DNA of 64,000 nucleotides from Cryptomeria japonica. Taxonomy: Eukaryota > Streptophyta > Pinopsida > Cupressales > Cupressaceae. The translations under genes were made by a program, and so were the position numbers. A model generated the notes under the pieces. That model ran no database searches, was not told the DNA's origin, and was given only the letters and a program-made list of their open reading frames with translations. Location: contig NC_081412.1 in assembly GCF_030272615.1 (NCBI RefSeq), positions 543,076,335 through 543,140,334 on the forward strand, given 5' to 3'. Shown piece by piece: positions 1 to 10,782 of the stretch (its first letter is position 1; each line of letters opens with the position of its first letter).

Positions 1-1239
1 CTTTTTAGTAATTGAGCTTGTGAAATGTTTAATTGTTAATGCTTGTTTCAGGTCTACCCTTCTATTGCAAATTGTCAATTCATAGTTGTGCTTTAATTCT
101 GAAAATTAAGTGGTTAAGTGTCAAAACCCTAATTTTTAAAATCCTCTTGATTCAACCTTTGACCGATGATTTCACTGATCAAAACACCTCCAAATCAGTT
201 GTAACTTTGGATTCCGCAACAAAATCATAATATCTTTCATCCCTGAAAATTTTGAAGAAAGTTGCGAGGATCATGTGCACCCCGAGCGCCATTGTCCCCG
301 ACATGTTTTTCTGAAATTTCGGGAGCTAGATCTTACTGTATTTTTCTGCTAGAATCCAGAATCTTGGCTGATTTCATCAATTCTAACACTTTCAAAATTA
401 AAGTCAAAGTTGGTCTAGTGATTGCTTGGATTAAGGCTTCTAATCATTCAAAAATTGTTGAAATTGAAATTTTGTGTTAAAATTGTGTTTCTTACTATCC
501 TAAATCTGAAAAGTGTGTTGGCATTCATTCAAAGTTTCAGTGCTTTATTCAAATTTTTGCAATTTGTGACTTTTGAAATTAATTGTTTAATTGCAACAAC
601 TTTGATTTCCGCTTTCAAAATTGAATTTTGCATGAAATTGAGTCAACTTTTAAATTTCAAAGCTTGCATTGCTTTTAGTATTCCCTCTAAAATCATAAAA
701 TTCAAAATTTCAGTTTCCCTCTCTTTTTCAAAATTCAAATTTTGCATTTTTCAACAATCTTGGTAGGGTTCAATTTTGAGATTGCAACTTTAATTTGGCT
801 TATCTACAGATCATAAAATCACTCAATTTTTTCAAATTAGCTTTAAAATCATCATAACTTTCATCCCTGAAAATTTTGAAAAAAGTTGCAAGGACCTTGT
901 GCACTCCGTTCGCCACGGTCCCTGACATTTTTTCTGAAATTTCAGGAGATTGTCATGATTGCATTTAACAGCTTAAATCTAGGAGATTGGCTGATTTTAT
1001 TGAAATTTGCTACCTCTAAATTCAAAAATAAATTCAAAATTCAATATTTCAATTTTCAAGATAACAATTAAAATTAAGAGCTACCTCCCTTGGCCCTAAT
1101 TTTTCAATTGTGCCTACCTTTCTTGGAAGTTGTGTTTCCCTCTTCTTTCACAAAGTTCAAATTGGATAATCATTATCTCATTGTTCAATTTTGCCAACTT
1201 TATTTTCAAAATTCAAAATCTTCTCTCTCTCTCTAGTGC
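1..1239 (+). other. 5' leader of Gypsy copy 1
   Basis: This is untranslated leader between the primer site and gag, rich in T and A with many ATTCAAAATT-like runs. Two GC-rich islands stand out near 255-315 and 885-950. Both read roughly GAGGACCGTGTGCAC followed by GCGCCAYCGTCC, and a third copy sits in the LTR near 6308-6345. Apparent short reading frames here carry no recognisable domain. The matching part of copy 2 is 10901-11946 and lacks about 190 bases found here just before the gag start. Confidence 0.6.
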
Positions 1240-4200
1240 ATGAGTTTTACAACAATAAGCCCTACTTACACTATTCCCATTAGACGAAGCCTTAGAATTA
1301 AGTCTTTCCAAGGTTTAATTACCGAGGAGATGGAACCTAATTTGAATGGCCTTTTTAATGAGGACATGGGTAGTTCCTCTAATCCTCTTAATGATGAAGA
1401 AGCTCTCCATGAGGTTTCTATAGATCAACTTTCGAAATTGGATAACCAATTTGATGATTTTCAGCAATGGATGTCTCAAGAATACCCCGATAGTCAAGCT
1501 CTTTCATTAATTGAGGGTCTAAAACGTATGGTTCAAAGTGATAAGAATGGAATTGATATTTTGCATAGTATTGCACACATCATGGATTTGAATGTGATGC
1601 CTATGAAGAGTTGTGCCGAAACTTTAGGTTATATGCAACCTCCTACTCAAGTCAATCATTCTATTCCTTTGACAACTTCTATTGCTAGTATACCTACTTT
1701 TACATCAAACATAATGACTACTTCAATACAAAAAATTCCACCTATGATCACCAGTCATGGGGGCAATCCTTCCTCTTCAATCAACCCTCTTCCTTCATTC
1801 AATCTGACTTCTTCATTCATTCCTTCAATGAGTGTCCCTATTACATCTCCACAAATGAACATGACGCAAGGGGGCAATTCATTCAACCATTCCATTCCTC
1901 CTCGTAGTGTTCCTTCTTTCCAATCATCTCCTATGACTAACTATCATAGTGTTCCGCCACCTTACTCTCAATCAATACCTTCTTTCAATAACATAATACC
2001 TCCATCACAATCTAACATGTCTAATATGAACTCTTCGACTGAAGTGACCATTAACAATCTTGCACAAACTGTCTCTTCTTTACAGCAACAAATTGCCTTT
2101 ATGAATCAGTCTAAGTTTAGTGTTTTCACATTTGATGTTGCGAGCCCACTTTCTCTTGACATTGTTCGAGCTATCCCCCCTAAGCATGTTGAAATCCTGT
2201 AGTTGGAGCTTTATAATGGTAAAGGTGTTCCTCTAACACATGTTAAGACCTTTCAAACAATATGTACCGATTTTGCTCATGACCAAAGGTTGCTTGCAAA
2301 ACTATTTACTAGAACATTAAGAGATAAGGCTCTACAATGGTATTGCTCGTTGCCTTCCTATTCTATTACTTCTTTCCAACAACTTGCAAATGCTTTTATT
2401 CAACAATTTCAAAACAATATAAGTCCTAAAGTTACTTTGATTGATTTAATGCATTGTAAACAAGGTGTTAAAGAAAAAGTGTCTGATTTCATTGGTAGAT
2501 ATAAGCATTTGTGTGCTCAAATTTATTTTCCAGTACCTGACAATGATATTCAGAGAATCTTTATTTCTAATTTACAAAACGATATTAGAGAAAAACTTTT
2601 GTTTTTTTAGTTTACTTCTTTCCAACAGTTGTGTGCAACTCTTCACAATTATCAACTGACTGTGAGTCAAATGGAACAAGCAAATCCTATGGCTCCGAGT
2701 GATAAGGGTGATAGTAGTCAACAACCACTTGGGAAGTTTAAACCAAACAGAGGGTTTGTTAAGTTCAATGAAAACATCATCAACAACAATGTGAATGCAA
2801 CATCAGGTGTGCCTCCTATTTCTAAGTTTTTCAAGAAAGAAAGAGAGTTTACTCCTTTGAATGAATCATTGCATAGTATTATGAATAAGTTATTGGAACA
2901 AAATGTGCTTACTCTCCCTCCTATAAAGCAAATAGATCCTACAAAGATTAATTCACCCTATTTTGATAACAAATCTTTTTGTCAATTTCATTGTCAACCT
3001 GGGCATGATACTGAAAAATGTTTTGCTTTAAAGGGTAAAATTCAAGATTTGATTGATAATAATACTATCTCTATTTCAGGTGTGAATGATAAAGGCAACA
3101 CATCTGTAGCTCTTCCTAACCAAAATCTTAAGATTTTTACTGATCCATTACCTTCTTATACCTCTAATGTGATTGAGACTAATGGTTCCTGTTTCTCGCC
3201 TGATGGTCTTGTGTCTATGACTCCAAATGTGATTAACTTTGTAGAGCAGCAGAAAATCCCTAAAGAACCTTCCATCACATTTGATTCTAGTGAAACTATC
3301 AGGGCACCTGATGGTCCTTTATATATAGTTGCAAAAGTCAAGAATACACCTTGTCGTGCAGTGCTTATTGATCCTTCTTGCATGGTTAATGTTATTACTG
3401 AAGAATTTCTTTTTACTTTGCAATTGAATCAAGTGATCTATGACAAAACAAATGTGGTTGTGAAATTATTTGATGCATTTTCTTCTCCTACAATTGGTTC
3501 TATTACATTACCTATTGAGGTCCATAACAAATCCCTTGATGTGAGCTTTGCTATTATTCCATCATCCAAACAATTTCGTGTGAAGCTAGGCTATCCTTGG
3601 CTATCTTCCATGAAAGCTATTGCTTCTCCTATTCACAGGTGTTTGAAATTTCCCCATAATGGTGAAGTTGTTACTGTCAATCATAGTCTCTTTAAACCAG
3701 CTGAAAGAACTTCTAGCATTTCTGTTGATTATTTTTGGCCTAAACAATTCCAATCTCTTCCACTGCGAAGTGATCATCTTTTCAAATCTTATCAAAAGTG
3801 GAAAAAAGATATGATCCTATCTCTAAGTAAACCTCAAACACCCAAACTTGATATTCCTATCGTGCTTGAGAAGGAAGTTCTTCCTTTGAAAGATAAAACT
3901 AATGTCTTTCCTCAAGAAGACTCCCAACCCATTCCTATGGATGTGACTATGTCTATGTCTAATAAACTTTCTAAAAGTAGACCTATACCTCCTCGTCATG
4001 ATGGACTTGGTCTCCTTCCTAAACCAAATATTCCTCCTTTATATGGAGCAGTTCCTCCTCCTTCCTTCTATAGAGAGAAGAGACCTTCCTCTTCTCCTAT
4101 TGTCCAACCTAAGAGACCACAACCTAAACACCCAAGTGATAAGGATGAGAACATTCGTCCTCCTCAATCTTCTCAACTTCCTACTAAGACTAGATGAAAT

Positions 4201-4689
4201 CATTCTGCGTGTGAACGCCGACGAAAGCGTTGTCTTAGAGCTCGTGCAGCTGCTTCTCAAACTTTGCAATCCCCAAAAACACCTTCAGCTAGTATTATTC
4301 CATTTTCTCCTCAGCCAAAAATTGAGCCAAAATCTCCTAAGCATAAGATGCATGATGGGTTTGATCCGGTGCGAGTTAAAGATCCTATTTTTATAAATCT
4401 TGATGATGATATAGATGAAAATGTTATTCATGATGAAAATGTTACTTCTCTTGCTTTTGATAGTGAATATGAATATGTTGATATTGATAACCATTTATCT
4501 AACGAATTTTCTAAAGCACTTATCTTAGCTCCTAGACAAGAACAACGTGGCTTGGAACATGAACATAGCCCTTGTTTGGATCTTGTGATAGCTCCATCTG
4601 CTGTGTTGGATGTTCCTCCTCTAGCATGTTTCCTGCCTTCCCGAAATATTGATCAGCGAGATCGGGGGGTGGATGGCGTGCTAGACTAG
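1240..4689 (+). pseudogene. Broken gag-protease polyprotein of Gypsy copy 1
   Basis: A single frame of 1,150 codons is interrupted by three in-frame stops (2200-2202 TAG, 2608-2610 TAG, 4195-4197 TGA) with no frameshift. The start ATG follows a CT-rich run and is shared with copy 2. Residues 1-320 are Ser/Pro/Asn/Gln-rich with repeated PSF/IPS segments. Residues about 322-480 resemble a Retrotrans_gag capsid domain (LELYNGKGVPLTHVKTF, RDKALQWY). Near 2980-3035 lies a knuckle-like CQFH-x4-GHDTEKC segment. The part at 3290-3660 has a retropepsin-like layout (VLIDPSCMVNVI, later LGYPWL), but the catalytic D-S/T-G is replaced by D-P-S, so activity is doubtful. The C-terminus is proline-rich, then acidic. 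Copy 2 has CGA where the 4195 TGA sits, which indicates decay by C-to-T change. Expected role: RNA packaging and particle assembly. Confidence 0.8.
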
Positions 4690-5442
4690 TTCATTAACAC
4701 AACAGACTCTCTCGTCCTCTCTTGATATCTTTTGTTACTTCTTCTATGTGTTATTCTCATTCTTCTATTTATTGTCCTTAGTGCTGTCTACTTGAGGATG
4801 ATGCAAAGCATTGAGATCTCTTTTGGTCTCTCTCATGTTGACTCAAAAGACACATGTGTTCCCTTCTTCTAGGTGACCTTCCTTGATTGGGGAATGAAGA
4901 ACAATTATGCATACATACATATGATATACATGAATTATCATACAGCACACTGACCCCAACGAAAGTGAAGTCACCTCGTGATTTGTGTTTTGTGTCTATT
5001 ATCCTTGGGTTTATCTCACACTTGGGGGCTAAATCTTTGTGATAACATGCTCCTTTCCCTTGTCATTTCTTATGTGTATCACTACCTTAAAGTAATCACC
5101 CCCGATGAGGAATTTGCGATCGCTTTAACGTAGGGGGCATATACTCTGTCCATATCTCTTCAAGATTCTTAAAAATTTCTTGGCAAACTTAGCTTTGCCT
5201 TGAAAATTTTTGGTATTTTTTCTTGCATGACTCATAGTGAGGGAACCATACTACTGTTAGTCATGGTTCTCCCTCGTGATCTTCCCTTTTACTTTGTCAA
5301 TTGAAGTCGTAAGATCCTTAGTCCACTGGGGGCTTGGTCTATCTTGCCTCCTTGACGTGGTGAAAGTCTTTCAATGTTGTTTCCTTGTACTTTACCGGAA
5401 GTATGGGAGTACGCTTATACTCCCACTAAAGTGGGGGCTAAA
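4690..5442 (+). other. Gypsy copy 1 non-coding 3' internal region and polypurine tract
   Basis: No coding potential is visible. The stretch ends in the polypurine tract GGGGGCTAAA (5433-5442), directly against the LTR start TGTAG. The same string, GGGGGCTAAAT, occurs earlier at 5024-5034, so this family carries two PPT-like sites about 410 bases apart. Copy 2 has the same pair at 15700-15710 and 16089-16098. Confidence 0.6.
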
Positions 5443-5613
5443 TGTAGTGTCATAAAATTGTGACACTTGCAATTTTGACTGCATTTGGGTCTTCACGATG
5501 GCGGCGCAACGTCGACCCTGAATGGAGACCCTAAAACCTGTTTATGACATCAAAAACTGCATCTTTTTGCACCTTGGCTTGATCCTCCTTGCACCCTGCT
5601 ATCCCGGGAGGTG

Positions 5614-5706
5614 GGACCATGGCGCCCAGTGCCCTGGTCCTTCAGGACCATGGCACCTAGCACCCTGGTCCCTCAGGACCATGGTGCCCAGTGCCCTGGT
5701 CCCTGG
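5614..5706 (+). repeat. Three tandem 31-base hairpin units in the LTR
   Basis: The units are 5614-5644, 5645-5675 and 5676-5706. Each begins GGACCATGG and contains CTGGTCC, so each can fold as GGACCA pairing with TGGTCC. Copy 2 LTRs hold a single unit (9737-9765, and 16269-16297 with one changed stem base). Confidence 0.8.
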
Positions 5707-5825
5707 CCCTATTTTGGGCCTGGTCTCTTGTTGGGCATCGGGTCTTCAAGTTTGCAATTTGGAAAATAATGCTCCTAGGTCAGCCTAAGGTCAGAAAAAT
5801 TAGTCTCCTAACCCTAATTGACAAG

Positions 5826-5833
5826 TATATAAA
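5826..5833 (+). promoter_or_regulatory. LTR TATA box
   Basis: TATATAAA sits about 385 bases into the LTR and is conserved at 9888-9895 and 16420-16427 in copy 2. It is the likely core promoter of the element. Confidence 0.6.
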
Positions 5834-6697
5834 CTACATTTCCCCTCCCACAAAAGGAGGAGAAAAAAACATATGTGTGCAAGAGGCGGAAGCGATAGGC
5901 AAACATTCAAACATTCAAGCATTCAAGCATTCCTTCAAGCAATTGAGCATTCTAGGTCTCCATTCAAGGCTAGGTGTTGCATTCAAGACAAGGATTCAAC
6001 CATTGAAGAGGAGATCACCTACAACATACAACATACAACATCATTACACCTTCACATGTAAGAATACAAACATTCTTACAACAAGGTGTCAGTACTTGAT
6101 TACATTACAAACATTTACATTTACAGCATTCTCATTTCTTGGTTAATTCCAAAACTGGGGTTTGACCTGAAGGCAAACCCCTAATCCCTAACCCCCTAAT
6201 CATCCTCTCTTTTCTGTGTGTAGGTTGCAGGTATGCGGCTGTAATTGAAGATCTGGAATCCTTGTGCAAAGACGAACAGATCCCCCTTCATTTCGTGGAT
6301 TTTTCGGAGGACCGTGTGCACTTCGGGCGCCATCGTCCTGTCAACTTTCGCTCAAACTTGCAGGACAACATTGTCTCAACATTTTACTGCTAATTTCAGG
6401 TCCGTAACTTCATCCCGTGTCTCTATCTCCGTCTACAAGCAAATCTTTCCTACTTTTACATACACTCCTAGTTCAATCCTTCTATCTACATTCTTTACAA
6501 AAGGGGGTATCCTTGCTATCTCAACCCTTGAAACTCATCTAGAATTCAATCTTGCATTGTGTGGGATTGGATCTTGTGAGTTTCAACCCCTCTTTTGAAT
6601 GTAAAGTCTCTCCTAAGTGAAAACCGTCAATCCTAGTGACCTCCTTTCTCTCTCTTTGGAGTGGGGGAACACCTAGGGTTCGATTTTCCGCTTTACA

Positions 6698-7640
6698 GAA
6701 GTTAAGATCTTATGATGAGGTGCAAGCCAAGAAATGCTTCTAGCTTTAGGTAAGCAAGTAGGAGACCAACACAACCCGAATCTCCAATTCATACTATGAG
6801 ATTGACATACTAGGCTTGTTTAACCAGACTTTACTAGTGTAGCCATGTGACACTAATTTGGTCCAGATCAACTCATCCTATTTCTATGTGAATCAAACTA
6901 TTCTTTTTGCTAACTTCAACTCATATGACATCTTTTGTTGGATTGAAATGGAAAGGGGGTACAATTGATTTCCACATTGCCTTCAAAGGAAATATTGAAG
7001 AATCTAGAGTAAAGTAGTTTGAAAATTTGTTACCGCAATGTCATTTCAAACCCATTTCAACCTATTGAGTATCGGGAATGATACCGATAGGATTCTACCA
7101 ATTCCATGGTTCTTCCTAGAACCAAACCTTTTGACCATTATTGATGGCCCAAGAAAAATGTGGAAGAATGGCATCCCTTGTAGATCTAATGAAGTTCCAT
7201 ATCTTAGAACCCTTGGGCAGAGTTTTAACAGTAAAAATTATCTCTCTATCTAATGTATCAAATTACTTATGTCTCATAAATGAGCACCAATTGGCAATTG
7301 GATTTAAATACAACCTCCTCACTAATTTTACTCCAAGACCTTTATTGTGGGGCTCCAAGATATGAGCTCCTATTCACCCCACTTCTTAGCAATAAACACC
7401 TTATCCCATTCAAAGGGAGGTATCTTATTCTTACCACAAAGGTTATCAGCCCACAAGGAATCTCTTGAAAGGTCCTGAAGCTGGACTTGAGGATTTTTTT
7501 TGGAGAATTTAAAACTAAAATAATATAGATTGGTAAGGCATTTATAATTAATTTAATCAGACTTACTTTCCTTGCAAGAGTGAGCCATCTATTTTTCCAT
7601 ACATTAAACCTATTTCCCTTTTGACATTAGTTGAGATGTT
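6698..7640 (-). pseudogene. LINE remnant, post-reverse-transcriptase part (minus strand)
   Basis: Read right to left, the stretch from about 7600 gives a LINE thumb/connection segment (WKNRWLTLARKVSLIKLI, then ALPIYIILVLNSPKKILK). Near 7230-7100 follows TLPKGSKIWNFIRSTRD and a WAINNGQKVWF-like segment. These are typical of plant L1-type ORF2 downstream of the catalytic core. Stops and frameshifts are frequent. The upstream half of the same LINE is at 22262-23000; the Copia-like element at 7641-22260 separates them. The left part (6698-6950) is too decayed to read, and the Gypsy LTR cuts it at 6697. Confidence 0.65.
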
Positions 7641-7930
7641 TGATAAAAACTACTTTCAAAGTTATAACTCAAAAATCTATATACTTGCAAAATTTGACTA
7701 AACTGACAATATATACATTTGTCAATAAAATAGTATATTCAAATATACTCCCCTTATCAATATACTATACATAACTCTGATTTTGTATGCTTGGTGATCA
7801 ATGTTCTATGTGCTGCTCTTGTTCTTTGCTTACTGCTTTGTTCACTGCTCGGTATACTCCCCCTATATACTACACTCCCTTGTATACTTTGATACTATAC
7901 TCACTCCCCCTTTTTGACAAACATCAAAAT
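7641..7930 (-). other. Left end of the Copia-like element, terminal region
   Basis: AT-rich DNA with repeated TATACT strings and two CTCCCCC purine-tract-like sites on the minus strand. The one at about 7904-7918 follows directly after the stop of the extra ORF, where a polypurine tract is expected. About 260 bases remain between it and the LINE, against an expected LTR of about 1.2 kb. I see no convincing similarity to 21044-22260. Confidence 0.35.
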
Positions 7931-8438
7931 TTAGTTACCATTTGGTGGAGGCAACTGGTCAATAATGGATTTATACTTTGTCCTTGCTTCGGTGAGGGGG
8001 ATAAAGAGTGCATCCTTGACACTGTCCATTAAAGAATTATGTGCTTGAATGTCAGCCAATAGAGAAATTAAGCCATCTAATGTTCTTCTCTCTTGTGTAG
8101 TAGATAGGTAAGTGGCTTGGTTGATCTGTTCTTGAACGAAGGACAAGTGTGGAATGAATAAGGTTTGAAGAGTCATAATGTCCATCCTTAGTTTGTTCTC
8201 TTCATTCCTAAGTTCCAATTGTTGAGCCATGAGCTGTTGTAACTTTGTATAAAAATTCTGAATAAAATTGGGCTCGATGGTCAACTTATTTGAGAGATCG
8301 GTGATCTCTTTCTCAATTGCTTGTGTTTTATTTTTGATATCTTTAATGAATAAAGAGAATGTACAGAGTTTTTGAAATAAATAAAGAATGTGCTTGAGTT
8401 GAGGGGACAAATCAGCAATAAATTTGACAAGTTTAACT

Positions 8439-8464
8439 TTGCCAATAGCAATTGCCAATAGCAA
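8439..8464 (-). repeat. 13-base tandem duplication causing a frameshift
   Basis: TTGCCAATAGCAA is repeated directly. The reading frame of the extra ORF changes across it, which explains why two frames are needed to read 8684-7931. Confidence 0.7.
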
Positions 8465-9561
8465 TAGCTTTCTATACCTCTTCAATCATTTTTGCAGTGA
8501 GCTCTTTGTCCTCTAACTTGCTCAAATATTTAGATGCATCTACTCCAGATGTCTCTATCTGATTGAGGAGTTCATCCAGTTGAATATGGATGGCTGCATC
8601 TGTTGACACTATAGCTACGAGTAGCATATCTGATAATAGTGTCTTTACCTTCTGAAGTACTTTATTTTTCTTTTGTATGGCCATTTGTTTTTCCTATTCA
8701 GCCTTTGCTTTGCATAGTTCACCAAATTCAATGAGTGCTTGCCCTTTTAATTTTGATATGTCTACATTGGGCAACACTATTGGTTTCGATATATCAACCT
8801 TGAAACTATGCTTTTTCATCTTCTTTTCTTTAGATTTGGCTGGTTGAACCAATACAATAGCCTGGGAGTCTTGTGGATCCTCGGTAGGTTGCTCGATGGA
8901 GGCAACACTTTTGTCGGTTTCTTTAACCTTTGCTGAGTCCTTCGGTGGTTCGGTGCTCAGGGTCTTAGTTGCAACATTTTTAGTGTTAGGAGGATCCTGA
9001 GAGGTCTGTTCCCTGATGTCCTGAGGAGTAGCTTCTCCTTCTGTAGACTTGTGAACCTCTGCACCTTGTTCGGTATCTTGTGGGGCCTCAGTTTCAGCAG
9101 AATGAGTGACCAGAGGATAAGGCTGAACTTGTTCCAAAACTGACTCATTGGTTATCAGTTTTGCATAGGCATTGCCTTCTATCATTTCCTGTTCAGGTGC
9201 CTCGGTGTCCATGATGTCTTCATCAATTTGTATGGTGTCAGCAGGGTCTTGCTCAGTGACATCAGGATCTTGCTCGATGACATCAACAATTTCAACTATA
9301 GCTTGCTCACCAACATCCTTGATTCAAAATATTTCCTACCACTTTTCTTTTGTCTCATTTTCTACTTCAATATACAGACCATTCATCAGTTTTAAGGCTC
9401 TTTGTTTGACGAGGAACTTTGTGTGGTAGGTTGTCAGATGTTCTTTTATTTCAACTACCAACATGTCTGGACAAAGATGTACCAGACTTCTTTCTCTAAT
9501 CTATTTCTCCGAGTCCATTGCATATTTCCACTTGTTATCAATATGCAAATATAATTCATTT

Positions 9562-9566
9562 GGAAG
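9562..9566. repeat. Left target-site duplication of Gypsy copy 2
   Basis: GGAAG lies directly before the 5' LTR. The identical GGAAG follows the 3' LTR at 17307-17311. Five bases is the usual Gypsy spacing. Confidence 0.9.
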
Positions 9567-10766
9567 TGTAGCGTCCTAAAATTGCGACACTTGCAATTTT
9601 GACTGCATTTGGGTCTTCACGATGGCAACGCAACACAGAACTTGAATGGAGACCCCGAAACTTGTCCATGACATCAAAAACTGCATTTTCTTGCACCCTG
9701 GCCTTATCCTCCTTGCACCCTGCTGTCCCGGGAGGTGGGACCAGAGCGCCCAGCGCCTTGGTCCCTGGCCCTATTTTGAGCCCGGTCTCTTTTGGGACCT
9801 CGGGTCTTTATGTTTGCAATTCGGGAAATATTGTTTCCTGGTCGGCCTAAGGTCGGAAAAATTAGTCTTTTAACCCTAATTGACAAGTATATAAACTACA
9901 TTTCCTCTCCCATTTTGGAGGGATGGAAAAAAGGCGGAAGCGATATTCAAACACTCAAACATTCAAGCATTCAAGCATTCCTTCAAGCAATTGATCATTC
10001 TAAGTCCCCATTCAAGGCTAAGTGTTGCATTCAAGATGAGGATTCAACCATTGAAGAGGAGATCACATACTACAATATACAACATACAACATACAACAAC
10101 ATCTACACCTTCGCATGTAAGAATACAAACATTCTTACAACAAGGTACTAGTACTTGTTTTGCATTACAGTCATTTACATTTACAACATTTCTCATTTCT
10201 TGGTTAATTCCAAAACCGGGGTTTGACCTAAGGGCAAACCCCTAATCCCTAACCCCCCAATCGTCTTCGCTTTTCTGTGTGTAGGTTACAGGTACGCGGC
10301 TGTAATTGAAGATCTGGAATCCTTGTGTAGAGACGATCAGGGCCCTCTTCGTTTCACGGATTTTTCGGAGGACCGTGTGCACGCCGGGCGCCATCGTCCC
10401 GTCAACTTTTGCTCAAATTTGCAGGACAGTGCCGTCTTGACATTTTACTGCTAATTCCAGGTCCGCAGCTTCATTCTATATCCCTATCTCAGTTTATAAG
10501 CGAATCTTTCTCACTTTCTATGTATTCCTAGCTTAATCATTCTATCCACATTCTTTACAAAAGAGGGTAGCCTTGCTGTCTTAACACTTGAAACTCATTT
10601 AGAATCCAATCTTGCATTGTGTGGTATTGGATCTTGTGGGTTTCAACCCCTCTTTTGAATGTAAAGTCTCTCCTAAGTGAAAACCGACAATCCTAAGTGA
10701 CCCCCCTTTCCCCTTGGGAGTGGTGGGGGGAACACTTAGGGTTCGCTCACGATTTTTCGCTTTACA
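9567..10766 (+). repeat. 5' LTR of Gypsy copy 2
   Basis: Starts TGTAGCG and ends CTTTACA; 1,200 bases. It holds one GGGACCA...TGGTCCC hairpin (9737-9765), a TATATAAA box (9888-9895) and a GC-rich GACCGTGTGCAC module near 10371-10410. Confidence 0.9.
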
Positions 10767-10768
10767 TT

Positions 10769-10782
10769 TTGGTGAACCCGAC
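10769..10782 (+). other. Primer-binding-site-like sequence of Gypsy copy 2
   Basis: TTGGTGAACCCGAC begins three bases after the LTR end. It starts TGG as expected for pairing with a tRNA 3' CCA. I cannot name the tRNA with confidence; it is not the initiator-Met site used by the Copia elements here. Confidence 0.55.

Larger units (their letters stand above)
1..6697 (+). mobile_element. Gag-only Ty3/Gypsy-type LTR retrotransposon, copy 1 (left LTR outside window)
   Basis: The first base of the window matches position 10901 of the complete copy further right, so the 5' LTR and about 130 bases of leader lie outside. Inside are an AT-rich leader (1-1239), one long broken gag-protease frame (1240-4689), about 750 bases of non-coding DNA, a polypurine tract and the 3' LTR (5443-6697). 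No reverse transcriptase, RNase H or integrase is present between the gag frame and the LTR. The matching interval of copy 2 also lacks them, so this looks like the family's structure and not a private deletion. The five bases after the LTR are GAAGT; the partner target duplication is outside the window. Confidence 0.85.
5443..6697 (+). repeat. 3' LTR of Gypsy copy 1
   Basis: The LTR begins TGTAG and ends CTTTACA, the same ends as both LTRs of copy 2 (TG...CA). At 1,255 bases it is longer than those of copy 2 (1,200 and 1,208), partly because a 31-base GC-rich unit is triplicated at 5614-5706. A TATA box (TATATAAA) lies at 5826-5833. Short CATTCAAGC-type repeats follow at about 5908-5945, and a pyrimidine-rich run ending in TAG near 6225 resembles a splice acceptor. 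Confidence 0.85.
7931..9566 (-). pseudogene. Extra ORF of the Copia-like element, C-terminal part (minus strand)
   Basis: This is the downstream part of the ORF that starts at 19060. Reading from 9566 leftwards gives first NELYLHIDNKWKYAMDSE, then a conserved-looking stretch to about 9340, and then an acidic Glu/Thr/Pro/Gln-rich segment (9300-8950). A basic patch follows (KSKEKKMKKHSFKV), and after it alpha-helical, coiled-coil-like sequence rich in Leu/Lys/Glu to the stop at 7931. In-frame stops occur near 9501, 9335, 8694 and 8472. A 13-base tandem duplication (8439-8451 and 8452-8464) shifts the frame. No known domain is recognised. Extra ORFs 3' of gag or pol are known from plant retrotransposons, so a capsid-accessory or transposon-protein role is possible but unproven. 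Confidence 0.6.

Noticed and set aside
3156-4269. Minus-strand open frames opposite the Gypsy gag
   Set aside because: Shadows of the gag frame; the sense frame has family motifs.
5522-6146. Open frames in the Gypsy LTRs, repeated near 9646-10245 and 16178-16785
   Set aside because: Repeated only because the LTR is; overlapping frames on both strands without a domain.
7641-7903. Left end of the Copia-like element as a matching LTR of 21044-22260
   Set aside because: Only weak TATACT-type similarity and about 260 bases against about 1.2 kb; not enough to call an LTR pair.
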